Below, one piece after another: positions 1-5,515 of a stretch of DNA of 5,515 nt. The stretch's first letter is position 1, and each line of letters begins with the position of its first letter. The notes below the pieces were generated by a model. It saw only the letters and a list, made by a program, of their open reading frames with translations. It was not told where the DNA came from and did no database searches. The position numbers were made by a program, and so were the translations under genes. The stretch is from Pseudobdellovibrionaceae bacterium (GTDB taxonomy: Bacteria > Bdellovibrionota > Bdellovibrionia > Bdellovibrionales > Bdellovibrionaceae), in assembly GCA_014376325.1 (NCBI GenBank), contig JACMRP010000340.1, positions 1-5,515 of the forward strand, in the 5' to 3' direction.

Positions 1-840
1 AACGGCAATGTCTTGGCCTCGAGCGGGACTATAATTTTCGTCGGCTAGAATTTCGCGAATGTTTTTTGCGCTCTCAGATTGGCCAGGATTCGTCTTTGCG
101 ACTTCGTTGATGAATGAACCGAATGCCTCTTTGCGCCCGCCTAGCAGCAAACACTGCCATGCGGTAGCAACTTCGCAGAGCTCAACAATGTGATCAACCA
201 GTTTTAAATTATAAAGAACAACGCCCGCCATCGTTGAGGTTCCATTGACTATGGCTAGACCCTCTTTAGGTTTTAGCGTGTAAGCAGAAATTTTATGTTT
301 CGCAAAGACGGGTGCGGCATCTTGTACGGTACCGTTATTCTGGACGGCGCCAAAACCTTGAATCGTTTGACCCAGATAAGCTAACGGCACCAGATCCCCA
401 CTTGCGCCCAAAGACCCTTCGCAAGGCACGACGGGTAAAATATCTTTTTCTAACAACAAACACATGCGTTCGATCAGTTCGGGACTGACCGCAGAAATTC
501 CCTGGCAAAGAGAATTCAAACGAATTAAAAACATCGCCCGTGCGGCTTCTGGAGGAATCGTTTTACCTTGTCCACAGCTCAGATAATTTATCAGATTTTT
601 TTGTAAGAGTTCCGCGTGATCTTTTTTAACGTAGCGAGTGGAGCTATCACCAAACCCAGTCGTGACGCCATAAATAGGAACACTTTTAGCGATCAGGGCG
701 TGCAAAGCCTCGAACGAAGTTCTGACTTTGATCTGAAGCTGTTCACTGATTTTGATTTTATCAAAACTTTCGCGGCAAAAAACAAAGTTGGACAACTCCT
801 GAACGCTCAAACGCCCATTCAGTTCCAGATTCTTCAGCAT
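1..840 (-). CDS. HAL/PAL/TAL-family aromatic amino acid ammonia-lyase (histidine ammonia-lyase-like), N-terminal 280 residues, cut by window edge
   Basis: This is a MIO-dependent lyase, a cytoplasmic enzyme that eliminates ammonia from histidine, phenylalanine or tyrosine to give urocanate, cinnamate or coumarate. Seen in the sequence: the catalytic-tyrosine motif IYGVTTGFG (Tyr57), GSLGASGDLVPLAYL with the Ala146-Ser147-Gly148 triad that cyclises to MIO, and KEGLAIVNGTS with Asn199. Family members are usually about 500-550 residues, so roughly half is present and the C-terminus lies beyond base 1. The family assignment is very secure but the substrate is not. The selectivity pair after NLIN is Tyr86-Leu87, whereas histidases have Ser-His and the characterised Rhodobacter TAL has His-Leu. 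NGTS.MAG also resembles TAL/PAL more than the histidase NGTQ. It would be labelled hutH by homology alone, but I withhold that symbol. ATG 840 is preferred because AGAGGA lies 9 bases upstream. An in-frame ATG at 891 would add 17 residues but lacks a good ribosome site. It follows the PLD gene by 73 bases and is probably co-transcribed. Confidence 0.93.
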   Translation of the reverse strand, partial: MLKNLELNGRLSVQELSNFVFCRESFDKIKISEQLQIKVRTSFEALHALIAKSVPIYGVTTGFGDSSTRYVKKDHAELLQKNLINYLSCGQGKTIPPEAARAMFLIRLNSLCQGISAVSPELIERMCLLLEKDILPVVPCEGSLGASGDLVPLAYLGQTIQGFGAVQNNGTVQDAAPVFAKHKISAYTLKPKEGLAIVNGTSTMAGVVLYNLKLVDHIVELCEVATAWQCLLLGGRKEAFGSFINEVAKTNPGQSESAKNIREILADENYSPARGQDIAV

Positions 841-849
841 GATTTTGAT

Positions 850-855
850 TCCTCT
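850..855 (-). promoter_or_regulatory. Shine-Dalgarno of the ammonia-lyase gene
   Basis: AGAGGA on the minus strand lies 9 bases before ATG 840. It favours that start over the in-frame ATG at 891, whose upstream bases (GTAAAATCC) hold no purine-rich site. Confidence 0.6.
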
Positions 856-913
856 GGGAAAAATATAGTCGCTTCGTCGCGGACCTTCCATTGGATTTTA
901 CTGACGCGCGCGG

Positions 914-2491
914 CTACAACATCGTTTCGGGCATGATCCAAGAGTAAACAGTGCTTTTCAATCTTCGCCACAGCGTCGCTTCGGGTTCAGACTGCAGGAT
1001 CACGGTCTTTCCGTCTTCGAGCGTTGTCCAGTGAAGGTCTCCGCTTGCGTCGAGTGAAACTTTGTACGCTAGAGTGGGCAACTGGCGCGCCAGTGGTTCC
1101 ACAAATTGCGTCGTCATGTCCGGCGATTCGACGATGACACCGAGTTCGCTGTTCACTTCCAGAGATCGCGGATCCAAATTCATAGATCCAATAAAAAGTC
1201 TTTCCCGATCGAAAGCGTAGACCTTAGCGTGAAGCCCCGATTGCGAACCGGAACCGATTCCTTGGGCTTTACGAAAGATCTCGCCCCGGGGTTTTAATTC
1301 ATAAAGTTCAACGCCCACTTTCAAAAGATCCGCGCGGTATCGTTTGTAACCAGGAAACACCGAAACTACATCGCTCGATGCCAAGGAGTTCGTCAGGATG
1401 GTGACCTTCACGCCACGTTTTATTTGCCGTTCAAAGAACCCCACGCCTTCTTTGCCCGGAATAAAATACGGTGTAACAAAAAACAATTCTTTTTGCGCAT
1501 CCCTTGAAAGGCCACGTTGAACCGTTCGCATACGGTGCGTTTCGATCTCTGGAGCTTTTTCTTTTTCAACATTTAGCTTGTCGGGAGAGTCTGAAATAAA
1601 TTCTCCCTTGCCCCAGTAGACCTTCATAGTGCCTTCGTTAAAATGCCGGCGAAGTTCTGATTCTTCGAGCGCGTAAGCGTACGGTGTCGTCCGAACTTCT
1701 TCACGAAACTTGGCAAAAAAACCGTGCAGCTTTGCGAGTTCATCCGCCTCAACTTTTCTTTTATTCAGTGCCGTGATCGGAACTGCGAGCTCGTGATTCC
1801 AGTAAGCATCAAACGATTTTGAAATCTCTGGCACGATGGGCCCAGTGACCCAAACATCATAATCGCCGAAGTTCATTTCTTTCGAGGCCATAAAATACTC
1901 ATTACCGATATTCCGCCCCCCAACAATGGCCGTTAGATTATCGGTAATAAAAGTCTTATTGTGCATGCGCCGATTGGCCTGATCAAAACGCACGATTTCA
2001 AAAAAGCGAACTTTGCGATTCGCAAATGGATTAAACATTCGAACTTCAATGTTCGGGTGCGTGTCGAGCGTCAGCAACGGGTCTTCGTGTGTTCCTATAT
2101 TCAGATCGTCTAGAAGTAAACGCACCCGAACACCACGGTCGGCGGCCTCAAGGATCGCCTCCATGACTAATCTGCCGGCCATGTCGTCTTGCCAAATGTA
2201 ATACTGAATATCCAAGGTTTTTTCAGCAACGTGGGCTGCCGCAAGTCGCGCAATCAGCGCATCGGTTCCTTCAGCTAATGGATAAAATCCGTTCAGACCG
2301 GGATGCTGCGCTAGTTGGGGTTCTAGACGCTGCGCTAGCTTTGTCGAAGCAACATTACGAACCGCATGCGAAGGCATCGCCGCATAGTTTTTAGGTATGG
2401 ACTGACATTGAACGATGAATAATATTAGAAGGCAACAGAGGCGAGATCTCACACTATAGAGTTTGCACTTTATGCGCAGAGACACAATCAC
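914..2491 (-). CDS. clsC: ClsC-type phospholipase D family protein / cardiolipin synthase with N-terminal signal or anchor
   Basis: This is a phospholipase D superfamily enzyme. ClsC (YmdC) of E. coli makes cardiolipin from phosphatidylglycerol and phosphatidylethanolamine. Two complete HKD motifs are visible: His177-x-Lys179-x4-Asp184 followed by GGRNIG (191-196), and His421-x-Lys423-x4-Asp428 followed by GSMNLDPRS. The stretches LDIQYYIWQDDM (94-104), RGVRVRLLLDD, RMFNPF and ILTNSLAS-DV closely match ClsC as I remember it. At 525 residues it is about 50 longer than E. coli ClsC, mainly at the N-terminus, where a basic segment and the hydrophobic run LCCLLILFIV precede Gln-Cys29. That resembles a lipoprotein signal, although Gln at -1 is not a classical lipobox, so export or anchoring is inferred. 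The start is uncertain. GTG 2491 is the furthest upstream, and GTG 2452 would give a more typical signal peptide (MRSRLCCLL). Neither has a clear Shine-Dalgarno sequence, which may mean translation is coupled to the gene ending 50 bases upstream. It could be a phospholipase or transphosphatidylase rather than a strict cardiolipin synthase. Confidence 0.9.
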   Translation of the reverse strand: MIVSLRIKCKLYSVRSRLCCLLILFIVQCQSIPKNYAAMPSHAVRNVASTKLAQRLEPQLAQHPGLNGFYPLAEGTDALIARLAAAHVAEKTLDIQYYIWQDDMAGRLVMEAILEAADRGVRVRLLLDDLNIGTHEDPLLTLDTHPNIEVRMFNPFANRKVRFFEIVRFDQANRRMHNKTFITDNLTAIVGGRNIGNEYFMASKEMNFGDYDVWVTGPIVPEISKSFDAYWNHELAVPITALNKRKVEADELAKLHGFFAKFREEVRTTPYAYALEESELRRHFNEGTMKVYWGKGEFISDSPDKLNVEKEKAPEIETHRMRTVQRGLSRDAQKELFFVTPYFIPGKEGVGFFERQIKRGVKVTILTNSLASSDVVSVFPGYKRYRADLLKVGVELYELKPRGEIFRKAQGIGSGSQSGLHAKVYAFDRERLFIGSMNLDPRSLEVNSELGVIVESPDMTTQFVEPLARQLPTLAYKVSLDASGDLHWTTLEDGKTVILQSEPEATLWRRLKSTVYSWIMPETML

Positions 2492-2541
2492 AGAACTTAG
2501 ATTTTTTCTTCACACTCTAGTGCGGAAAGTTTAGCGGCGTT

Positions 2542-4560
2542 TTAGCGGCCGGTTACCGCACGGTAGAGCTTTTTAAAGGGACTCAGAAGGAAATCCGTGA
2601 AGCCACTCGACTGATTCGGTGTCGGAAAGCCTCCAACGTCTCCGGAAGCCAGAGGTCGATCGGCGGCCGCCGCCGCCTTGGCCTGACCTCGTTGAATATC
2701 GATCGGCAAAACCACGTTCGGTGCCGACGGACATTTTTTAAGCTCTTCCGCAAATTTCATCGTTAAATTTGTCTGCAATCTTTCATAACCTTGCGGATCA
2801 GCGACTTTTTGCTGTCTCCGTAAATAGCTTTCGCTGTTATTACGAATAAGCGCCGATTCTTTTTGGAACTGCTCGAGGGGATCTAAATTCTTATTCGCCT
2901 TCGCGGAATCGTTGCACGCAAACTGCGCGCTTTGTAAATTCTCGAGCGAACTGCAGGCCGTTAAACAACGGTCCGATTTAAGCCGCGTTGAACAGATGCA
3001 GCCATCTTCGTTTCCGACAAAACGCGTGGCTTTTTTAATCCCTACCGAATAATCGCACTCGTTTGCTTCCTCGCGCGCGCTCGAAAGAACTTTGGCAGAA
3101 TCTTGCAGCTCTCTATTAGCTTTTGCGATGACGACGATCGTATTATTCAGAATCGCATTTCGAGCTTCTTGGATGTCGTTTTCGATAGCGACCCAACGTT
3201 CGTACTTTCTGGCGAAGCTCGTGCAAACGTCATTTCCATTTTTCTGAGCATCCAGAATTGGCAAAAATTTCTTGAGATGAGCTATTTCGTCCTCGATGGG
3301 TCCCATTTGTTGGGTGCACTTAACTCTTCGATCCTGATCAGTGTCGTTATCTAAACGATTCGTTAACTTTCGTAAGTCACTTTCAAGCAACCGAATTTTT
3401 GCTTTTGCCTTATCGTAAGTCATGGCGTCGGCACCCGTCGCCATTTTCATAGCCTGCTGCTCAAGATCCATCTGAGTCGTCATGTTGATGACCTCAGCCG
3501 AAAGAGCGTCGATAGAATCCCAAGCTATTTGTCCGGCAGCTCCCATCTGAGCACGAATCTCGGGTTTTAAATCCCCCGTGATGAGGTAATAAATTTCACG
3601 AGCGCCGTACGCGATGCCCTGCGCGCCGTAATGAAAGATCGAGGCTCCCGCAGCGCCACCAAATCCACCTGCAAGACCTGCGACCAGCGCCGTTTTCGCA
3701 ACTTTGGAATTATCCTGAAATCCCTGAAGAGTTTTGTCGAATTTTTCTAGCTTCGTACCAAAACGATCTGCCGCACCAGAAAGCTCTGCACTGCTGGCCC
3801 CGGCGGTCGCGCTCAGACCATTGATAGAAACGGACGCACTGTTTATAGACGCTGCACCGTTGTTGCCGGCAGTAGCCAAATTGTTAATCGCTGCCGGAGC
3901 TTGCGCAACCCCTTGTGCCGCCGTCTGCCCGACCCCAAGCCATCCATTGAAGTAATTCACGATACCGGAAAAGTCGATAGCGTTCGCGTTCGGAACCACT
4001 GCCGCGAAGAGCGCTGCGTACTTGCCGCCTGGCGCGCGCATATCGGCAACACCATTGATGTCCCCGATTTCTTCGCGCTGAATCAGTTCCGCCTCGAAAT
4101 ACGTCGGCAACATAAAGGCCACTCGCATCGTCGCGATGGAGTATTTGTAAGTGTCTTTATTTTTGTAAACGAAAACCTTCATGTACTGTGCTTGATCCGG
4201 CAACATCGCTTCGTACGCGGTATATGCGCCACGAGTTTCTTGTTTCCATTTTTTGATTTTGCTGATTTTAGCGATCGCACCTGCGAGGTCACGCGGAATC
4301 AATCTGCCCGTGGTGTCTTTAATTTCGCCAGAGGTGATCGTCGCTACTTGAATCGATTTACCCAGAACTTCGACGTTGCGCTGTCGCCATTGCACGGAAG
4401 TCTCTCCGCCGGTAATTTTGGAAACGATTTTTTTGGTTTCGATCCAATTTGCTTTGTAGACGGGCAAGTTCGATGTCGGTCCAATGGATGCAGACAGCGA
4501 TGCGCCAAGTGCGCTCAAAGAAAGCAGCAATGTGCAGAAAGTAAGAATTTGAATTCTCAT
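2542..4560 (-). CDS. Unrecognised exported 672-residue protein: signal peptide, glycine-zipper segment, coiled coil, cysteine-rich region
   Basis: I do not recognise a family. Residues 1-25 form a Sec signal peptide (MRIQ, then LTFCTLLLSLSALGASLSA), so the protein leaves the cytoplasm. Residues about 35-190 look like a mixed alpha/beta domain. About 205-262 is rich in Ala, Gly, Ser and Asn and low in complexity. About 287-327 is a Gly/Ala-rich hydrophobic stretch (ALVAGLAGGFGGAAGASIF) that could cross or insert into a membrane. About 365-500 is charged, helical and coiled-coil-like. The mature part has nine cysteines (415, 446, 502, 521, 523, 532, 536, 549, 610), four of them spaced CxCx8Cx3C, suggesting disulfides in the periplasm or outside. 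The tail contains five alanines in a row and ends in SPFKKLYRAVTGR. The start is ATG 4560, because GAGGAA lies 8 bases upstream. A TTG at 4566 is in frame but too close to that site. It is the first gene of a probable operon with the PLD and lyase genes. A toxin, adhesin or envelope structural role are all possible, and none is shown. Confidence 0.85.
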   Translation of the reverse strand: MRIQILTFCTLLLSLSALGASLSASIGPTSNLPVYKANWIETKKIVSKITGGETSVQWRQRNVEVLGKSIQVATITSGEIKDTTGRLIPRDLAGAIAKISKIKKWKQETRGAYTAYEAMLPDQAQYMKVFVYKNKDTYKYSIATMRVAFMLPTYFEAELIQREEIGDINGVADMRAPGGKYAALFAAVVPNANAIDFSGIVNYFNGWLGVGQTAAQGVAQAPAAINNLATAGNNGAASINSASVSINGLSATAGASSAELSGAADRFGTKLEKFDKTLQGFQDNSKVAKTALVAGLAGGFGGAAGASIFHYGAQGIAYGAREIYYLITGDLKPEIRAQMGAAGQIAWDSIDALSAEVINMTTQMDLEQQAMKMATGADAMTYDKAKAKIRLLESDLRKLTNRLDNDTDQDRRVKCTQQMGPIEDEIAHLKKFLPILDAQKNGNDVCTSFARKYERWVAIENDIQEARNAILNNTIVVIAKANRELQDSAKVLSSAREEANECDYSVGIKKATRFVGNEDGCICSTRLKSDRCLTACSSLENLQSAQFACNDSAKANKNLDPLEQFQKESALIRNNSESYLRRQQKVADPQGYERLQTNLTMKFAEELKKCPSAPNVVLPIDIQRGQAKAAAAADRPLASGDVGGFPTPNQSSGFTDFLLSPFKKLYRAVTGR

Positions 4561-4567
4561 AGTCAAT

Positions 4568-4601
4568 GTTCCTCAACTTTCAGATCGGAAAATTCAGGAA
4601 C
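4568..4601 (-). promoter_or_regulatory. Hairpin in the mRNA leader that sequesters the Shine-Dalgarno of the 672-residue gene
   Basis: Read as minus-strand RNA, the arms are GUUCCU-G-AAUUUUC and GAAAGUU-G-AGGAAC around a CGAUCU loop. All 13 opposed positions pair (one is a G-U) except one central G-G mismatch. The 3' arm contains the whole ribosome site GAGGAAC and ends 7 bases before ATG 4560, so the folded form should block initiation. This fits translational control, such as a thermometer-like element or a protein or small-RNA switch. The inverted repeat is seen directly, and its regulatory role is inferred. It could instead be a DNA operator downstream of the promoter. Confidence 0.6.
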
Positions 4602-4623
4602 CAACTTTAAAAACGAAGTCTTT

Positions 4624-4648
4624 CCTGGACTCGCCAGGACTCGACTCG
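4624..4648 (-). repeat. Small leader hairpin with GACTCG repeats
   Basis: On the plus strand CCTGG-ACTCG-CCAGG (4624-4638) is a perfect 5-bp inverted repeat. It overlaps a short repeat series: GGACTCG at 4627-4633 and 4637-4643, then GACTCG at 4643-4648. It sits between the proposed promoter and the ribosome-site hairpin, so it would be part of the mRNA leader. It has no following U-tract on the minus strand, so it is not a standard terminator. Confidence 0.4.
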
Positions 4649-4669
4649 ACCCTAAGGACGTCAGCTCTG

Positions 4670-4675
4670 ATTATA
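4670..4675 (-). promoter_or_regulatory. Candidate -10 box for the three-gene operon
   Basis: The minus strand reads TATAAT, a perfect sigma-70 -10 hexamer, about 110 bases upstream of ATG 4560. The best -35 at 16-base spacing is the weak TTCATG. TTGAAT occurs but is 22 bases away, which is too far. Transcription would begin near 4663 and give a leader of about 100 bases containing both hairpins. The weak -35 would suit an activated promoter. Confidence 0.45.
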
Positions 4676-4767
4676 GAACTGAAAACACGCTCATGAAATT
4701 CAACGCCGTAGTGTTCCAAGCAAATCTTTCGGGATACATATTTACGAAGGGCGCAAGGTAAACATCT

Positions 4768-5227
4768 TTAGAGTGGCTGCAAAGCCCACTCATCGCTGAC
4801 CGAGCGTGGTCCGATAAACGGCTTCGCCACATTCGTTGATAGGTTCACGCGGTCCGTAAAGTTGTATTTCACGACGGGTGAAATAACAACGTAGTCTCGC
4901 GCAACGAAACGGTCCGTGTCTTCATAATTACGATGGAAGGTTTTGTAAATGAAAACAAAATCGGCACCGGTCGCAAAACCAGAAGTCCCGATATCCCGAA
5001 CGAAGGACGTGATCAAATTCACGCCACCCGTTTGGGCAACATTCAACATCTCTGGCGTCGTTTCGAAATTGGCCCCAGTCGCAAAACGCATTTGAATATC
5101 GTATGCCAAACGATCCACGTAATCGTAACCAATCGCCGGATTTTTAAGATCCCAGCGACTATCCCCGTAACGGATGGAGTGCGCTCAACCCAGTCCCTAA
5201 AAAAAACGAAATAATAAGAATTTTCAC
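4768..5227 (-). pseudogene. Frameshifted short secreted protein, outer-membrane beta-barrel-like
   Basis: A GTG start at 5227 with a strong ribosome site encodes MKILIISFFLGTGLSA, a good signal peptide, but the frame stops at TAG 5159-5161 after 22 codons. One frame over, coding sequence runs from just after a TGA near 5189 to TAA 4768. Removing one base from the run of four C at 5163-5166 (plus strand) joins the two into a 152-residue product, and the span of 460 bases is one more than a multiple of three. The second part has alternating beta-like stretches (RFATGANF, FATGADFVFIYKTF, DYVVISPVVKYNFTDRVNLSTNV) typical of outer-membrane barrel strands. It is short for a barrel and may also be a deletion remnant. 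Without the repair, the only downstream starts are weak, such as GTG 5118. A sequencing error, a real pseudogene or, less likely, programmed frameshifting could explain it. I do not recognise the family. Confidence 0.6.
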
Positions 5228-5235
5228 GCAATGAT

Positions 5236-5241
5236 CCCCTC
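5236..5241 (-). promoter_or_regulatory. Shine-Dalgarno that sets the start of the frameshifted gene
   Basis: GAGGGG on the minus strand lies 8 bases before GTG 5227. It supports the signal-peptide frame as the true beginning of the gene, rather than the internal GTG 5118 or the shadow frame opening at TTG 5231. Confidence 0.6.
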
Positions 5242-5278
5242 GCGGAAGTTTTAAGGAAAGGCGGTCTGACAGGCGCCC

Positions 5279-5308
5279 AAACTAAGTTTCACTCGGCGGC
5301 GATGTCAA
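5279..5308 (-). promoter_or_regulatory. Candidate promoter of the frameshifted secreted gene
   Basis: The minus strand has a perfect -35 TTGACA (5303-5308), an 18-base spacer and a poor -10 TAGTTT (5279-5284). The expected start of transcription is near 5272, about 45 bases before GTG 5227. Confidence 0.4.
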
Positions 5309-5315
5309 CTTTGAC
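5304..5315. repeat. Palindrome GTCAA-CT-TTGAC joining two divergent -35 boxes
   Basis: A perfect 5-bp inverted repeat with a 2-base centre. Its two halves supply the -35 of the leftward promoter (TTGACA) and of the proposed rightward promoter (TTGACC). It may be an operator, or simply the result of two -35 boxes lying back to back. Confidence 0.45.
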
Positions 5316-5340
5316 CTACCCGTCTATGCCGAATGAAAAT
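5311..5340 (+). promoter_or_regulatory. Candidate promoter of the rightward gene
   Basis: TTGACC (5311-5316) matches the -35 consensus at five of six bases. GAAAAT (5335-5340), 18 bases on, matches the -10 at four of six. The leader to ATG 5391 would be about 45 bases. An alternative pair, TTGATG and TAGAAC, lies further right, so the exact promoter is uncertain. Confidence 0.35.
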
Positions 5341-5390
5341 GTATTGATGGCCACACGGGTCATAGAGTAGAACAAAAACTAGAGGTCCAA

Positions 5391-5515
5391 ATGAAAACAA
5401 AAGTTAACAATCCCGGAATGGAAGCACTTTTAAAAGTCCGCGGCCATCTAATGACTCTCCAGCGCGAATTACTAGAGACAATCAAAGATATTTTTGAAAA
5501 AGAAAACGGCCGCGC
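5391..5515 (+). CDS. Start of an unrecognised rightward gene, cut by window edge
   Basis: ATG 5391 is preceded by AGAGG with 5 bases of spacing, a good ribosome site. The frame stays open for 41 codons to the end of the window. The visible N-terminus (MKTKVNNPGMEALLKVRGHL, then a Glu/Lys-rich stretch ending KDIFEKENGR) looks like amphipathic helices, with no signal peptide, so it is probably cytoplasmic. There is too little to assign a family. It diverges from the frameshifted gene and shares its upstream region of 163 bases. Confidence 0.6.
   Translation, partial: MKTKVNNPGMEALLKVRGHLMTLQRELLETIKDIFEKENGR

Noticed and set aside
841..913. Internal promoter (TATATT) before the ammonia-lyase gene
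   Set aside because: The hexamer is good, but transcription would begin on top of the Shine-Dalgarno AGAGGA, and the -35 match is only three of six.
616..936. Plus-strand open frame of 106 codons
   Set aside because: It is antisense to the ammonia-lyase N-terminus, whose motifs are unmistakable, and has no convincing ribosome site.
2529..2549. Direct repeat GTTTAGCGGC / GTTTTAGCGGC at the end of the 672-residue gene
   Set aside because: Two short copies only, with no stem and no U-tract. It is not a terminator and is likely chance.
2661..2677. GC-rich run CGGCGGCCGCCGCCGCC
   Set aside because: It is explained by five consecutive alanine codons in the C-terminal part of the exported protein.
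4563..4616. Possible leader peptide ending in TGA two bases before ATG 4560, from a TTG
   Set aside because: The frame is open through the leader and a short coupled peptide is possible, but there is no ATG and no ribosome site, so the hairpin is the simpler explanation.
3901..4761. Plus-strand open frame of 286 codons
   Set aside because: It lies antisense to the well-supported 672-residue gene for most of its length. Its translation is rich in Arg, Cys and Phe, has no domain-like pattern, and is typical of an antisense shadow.
4733..4767. Possible terminator after the frameshifted gene (GTTTAC...GTAAAT)
   Set aside because: The stem is AT-rich, only six base pairs with a wobble and a 12-base loop, and no U-tract follows.
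5043..5231. Minus-strand frame of 62 codons from TTG 5231
   Set aside because: It overlaps the signal-peptide and barrel-like frames. Its start is only 4 bases from the GAGGGG site, too close, and its Arg/Trp/Ile-rich sequence looks like a shadow.

Overview
The window is about half GC and gene-dense. It reads as a bacterial chromosome segment, most likely Gram-negative, because it encodes a protein with Sec-type export, a lipoprotein-like phospholipase D and a piece that looks like an outer-membrane beta-barrel. The strange secreted proteins and the frequent GTG starts would suit a Bdellovibrionota-like or deltaproteobacterial host. That placement is inference, since the window contains no taxonomic marker gene.

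Nearly everything lies on the minus strand. In transcription order (right to left) there is: (1) a short secreted, barrel-like gene at 4768-5227, broken by an apparent one-base frameshift; (2) a 207-base leader with a perfect TATAAT box, a small hairpin and a second long hairpin that covers the Shine-Dalgarno sequence of the next gene; (3) an unrecognised 672-residue exported, cysteine-containing, coiled-coil-rich protein (2542-4560); (4) a ClsC-type phospholipase D/cardiolipin synthase with an N-terminal signal or anchor (914-2491); (5) the first 280 residues of a MIO-type aromatic amino acid ammonia-lyase (1-840), which runs off the left edge. Genes 3 to 5 are separated by only 50 and 73 bases with no convincing terminator, so they probably form one operon. 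At the right edge a small plus-strand gene begins at 5391, divergent from the broken gene, and their -35 boxes form one palindrome.

Two activities in the putative operon are clear from motifs. The PLD protein has both complete HKD motifs and the ClsC-specific surroundings, so it should act on phospholipids. The lyase has the Ala-Ser-Gly triad that makes the MIO cofactor and should deaminate an aromatic amino acid, but its substrate-switch residues are not those of a histidase. The large protein has no function I can name. No pathway joining the three is established, and an envelope-related role is only a guess. I saw no tRNA, rRNA, CRISPR array or insertion sequence. The gaps at 4561-4767 and 5228-5390 are described as regulatory regions.
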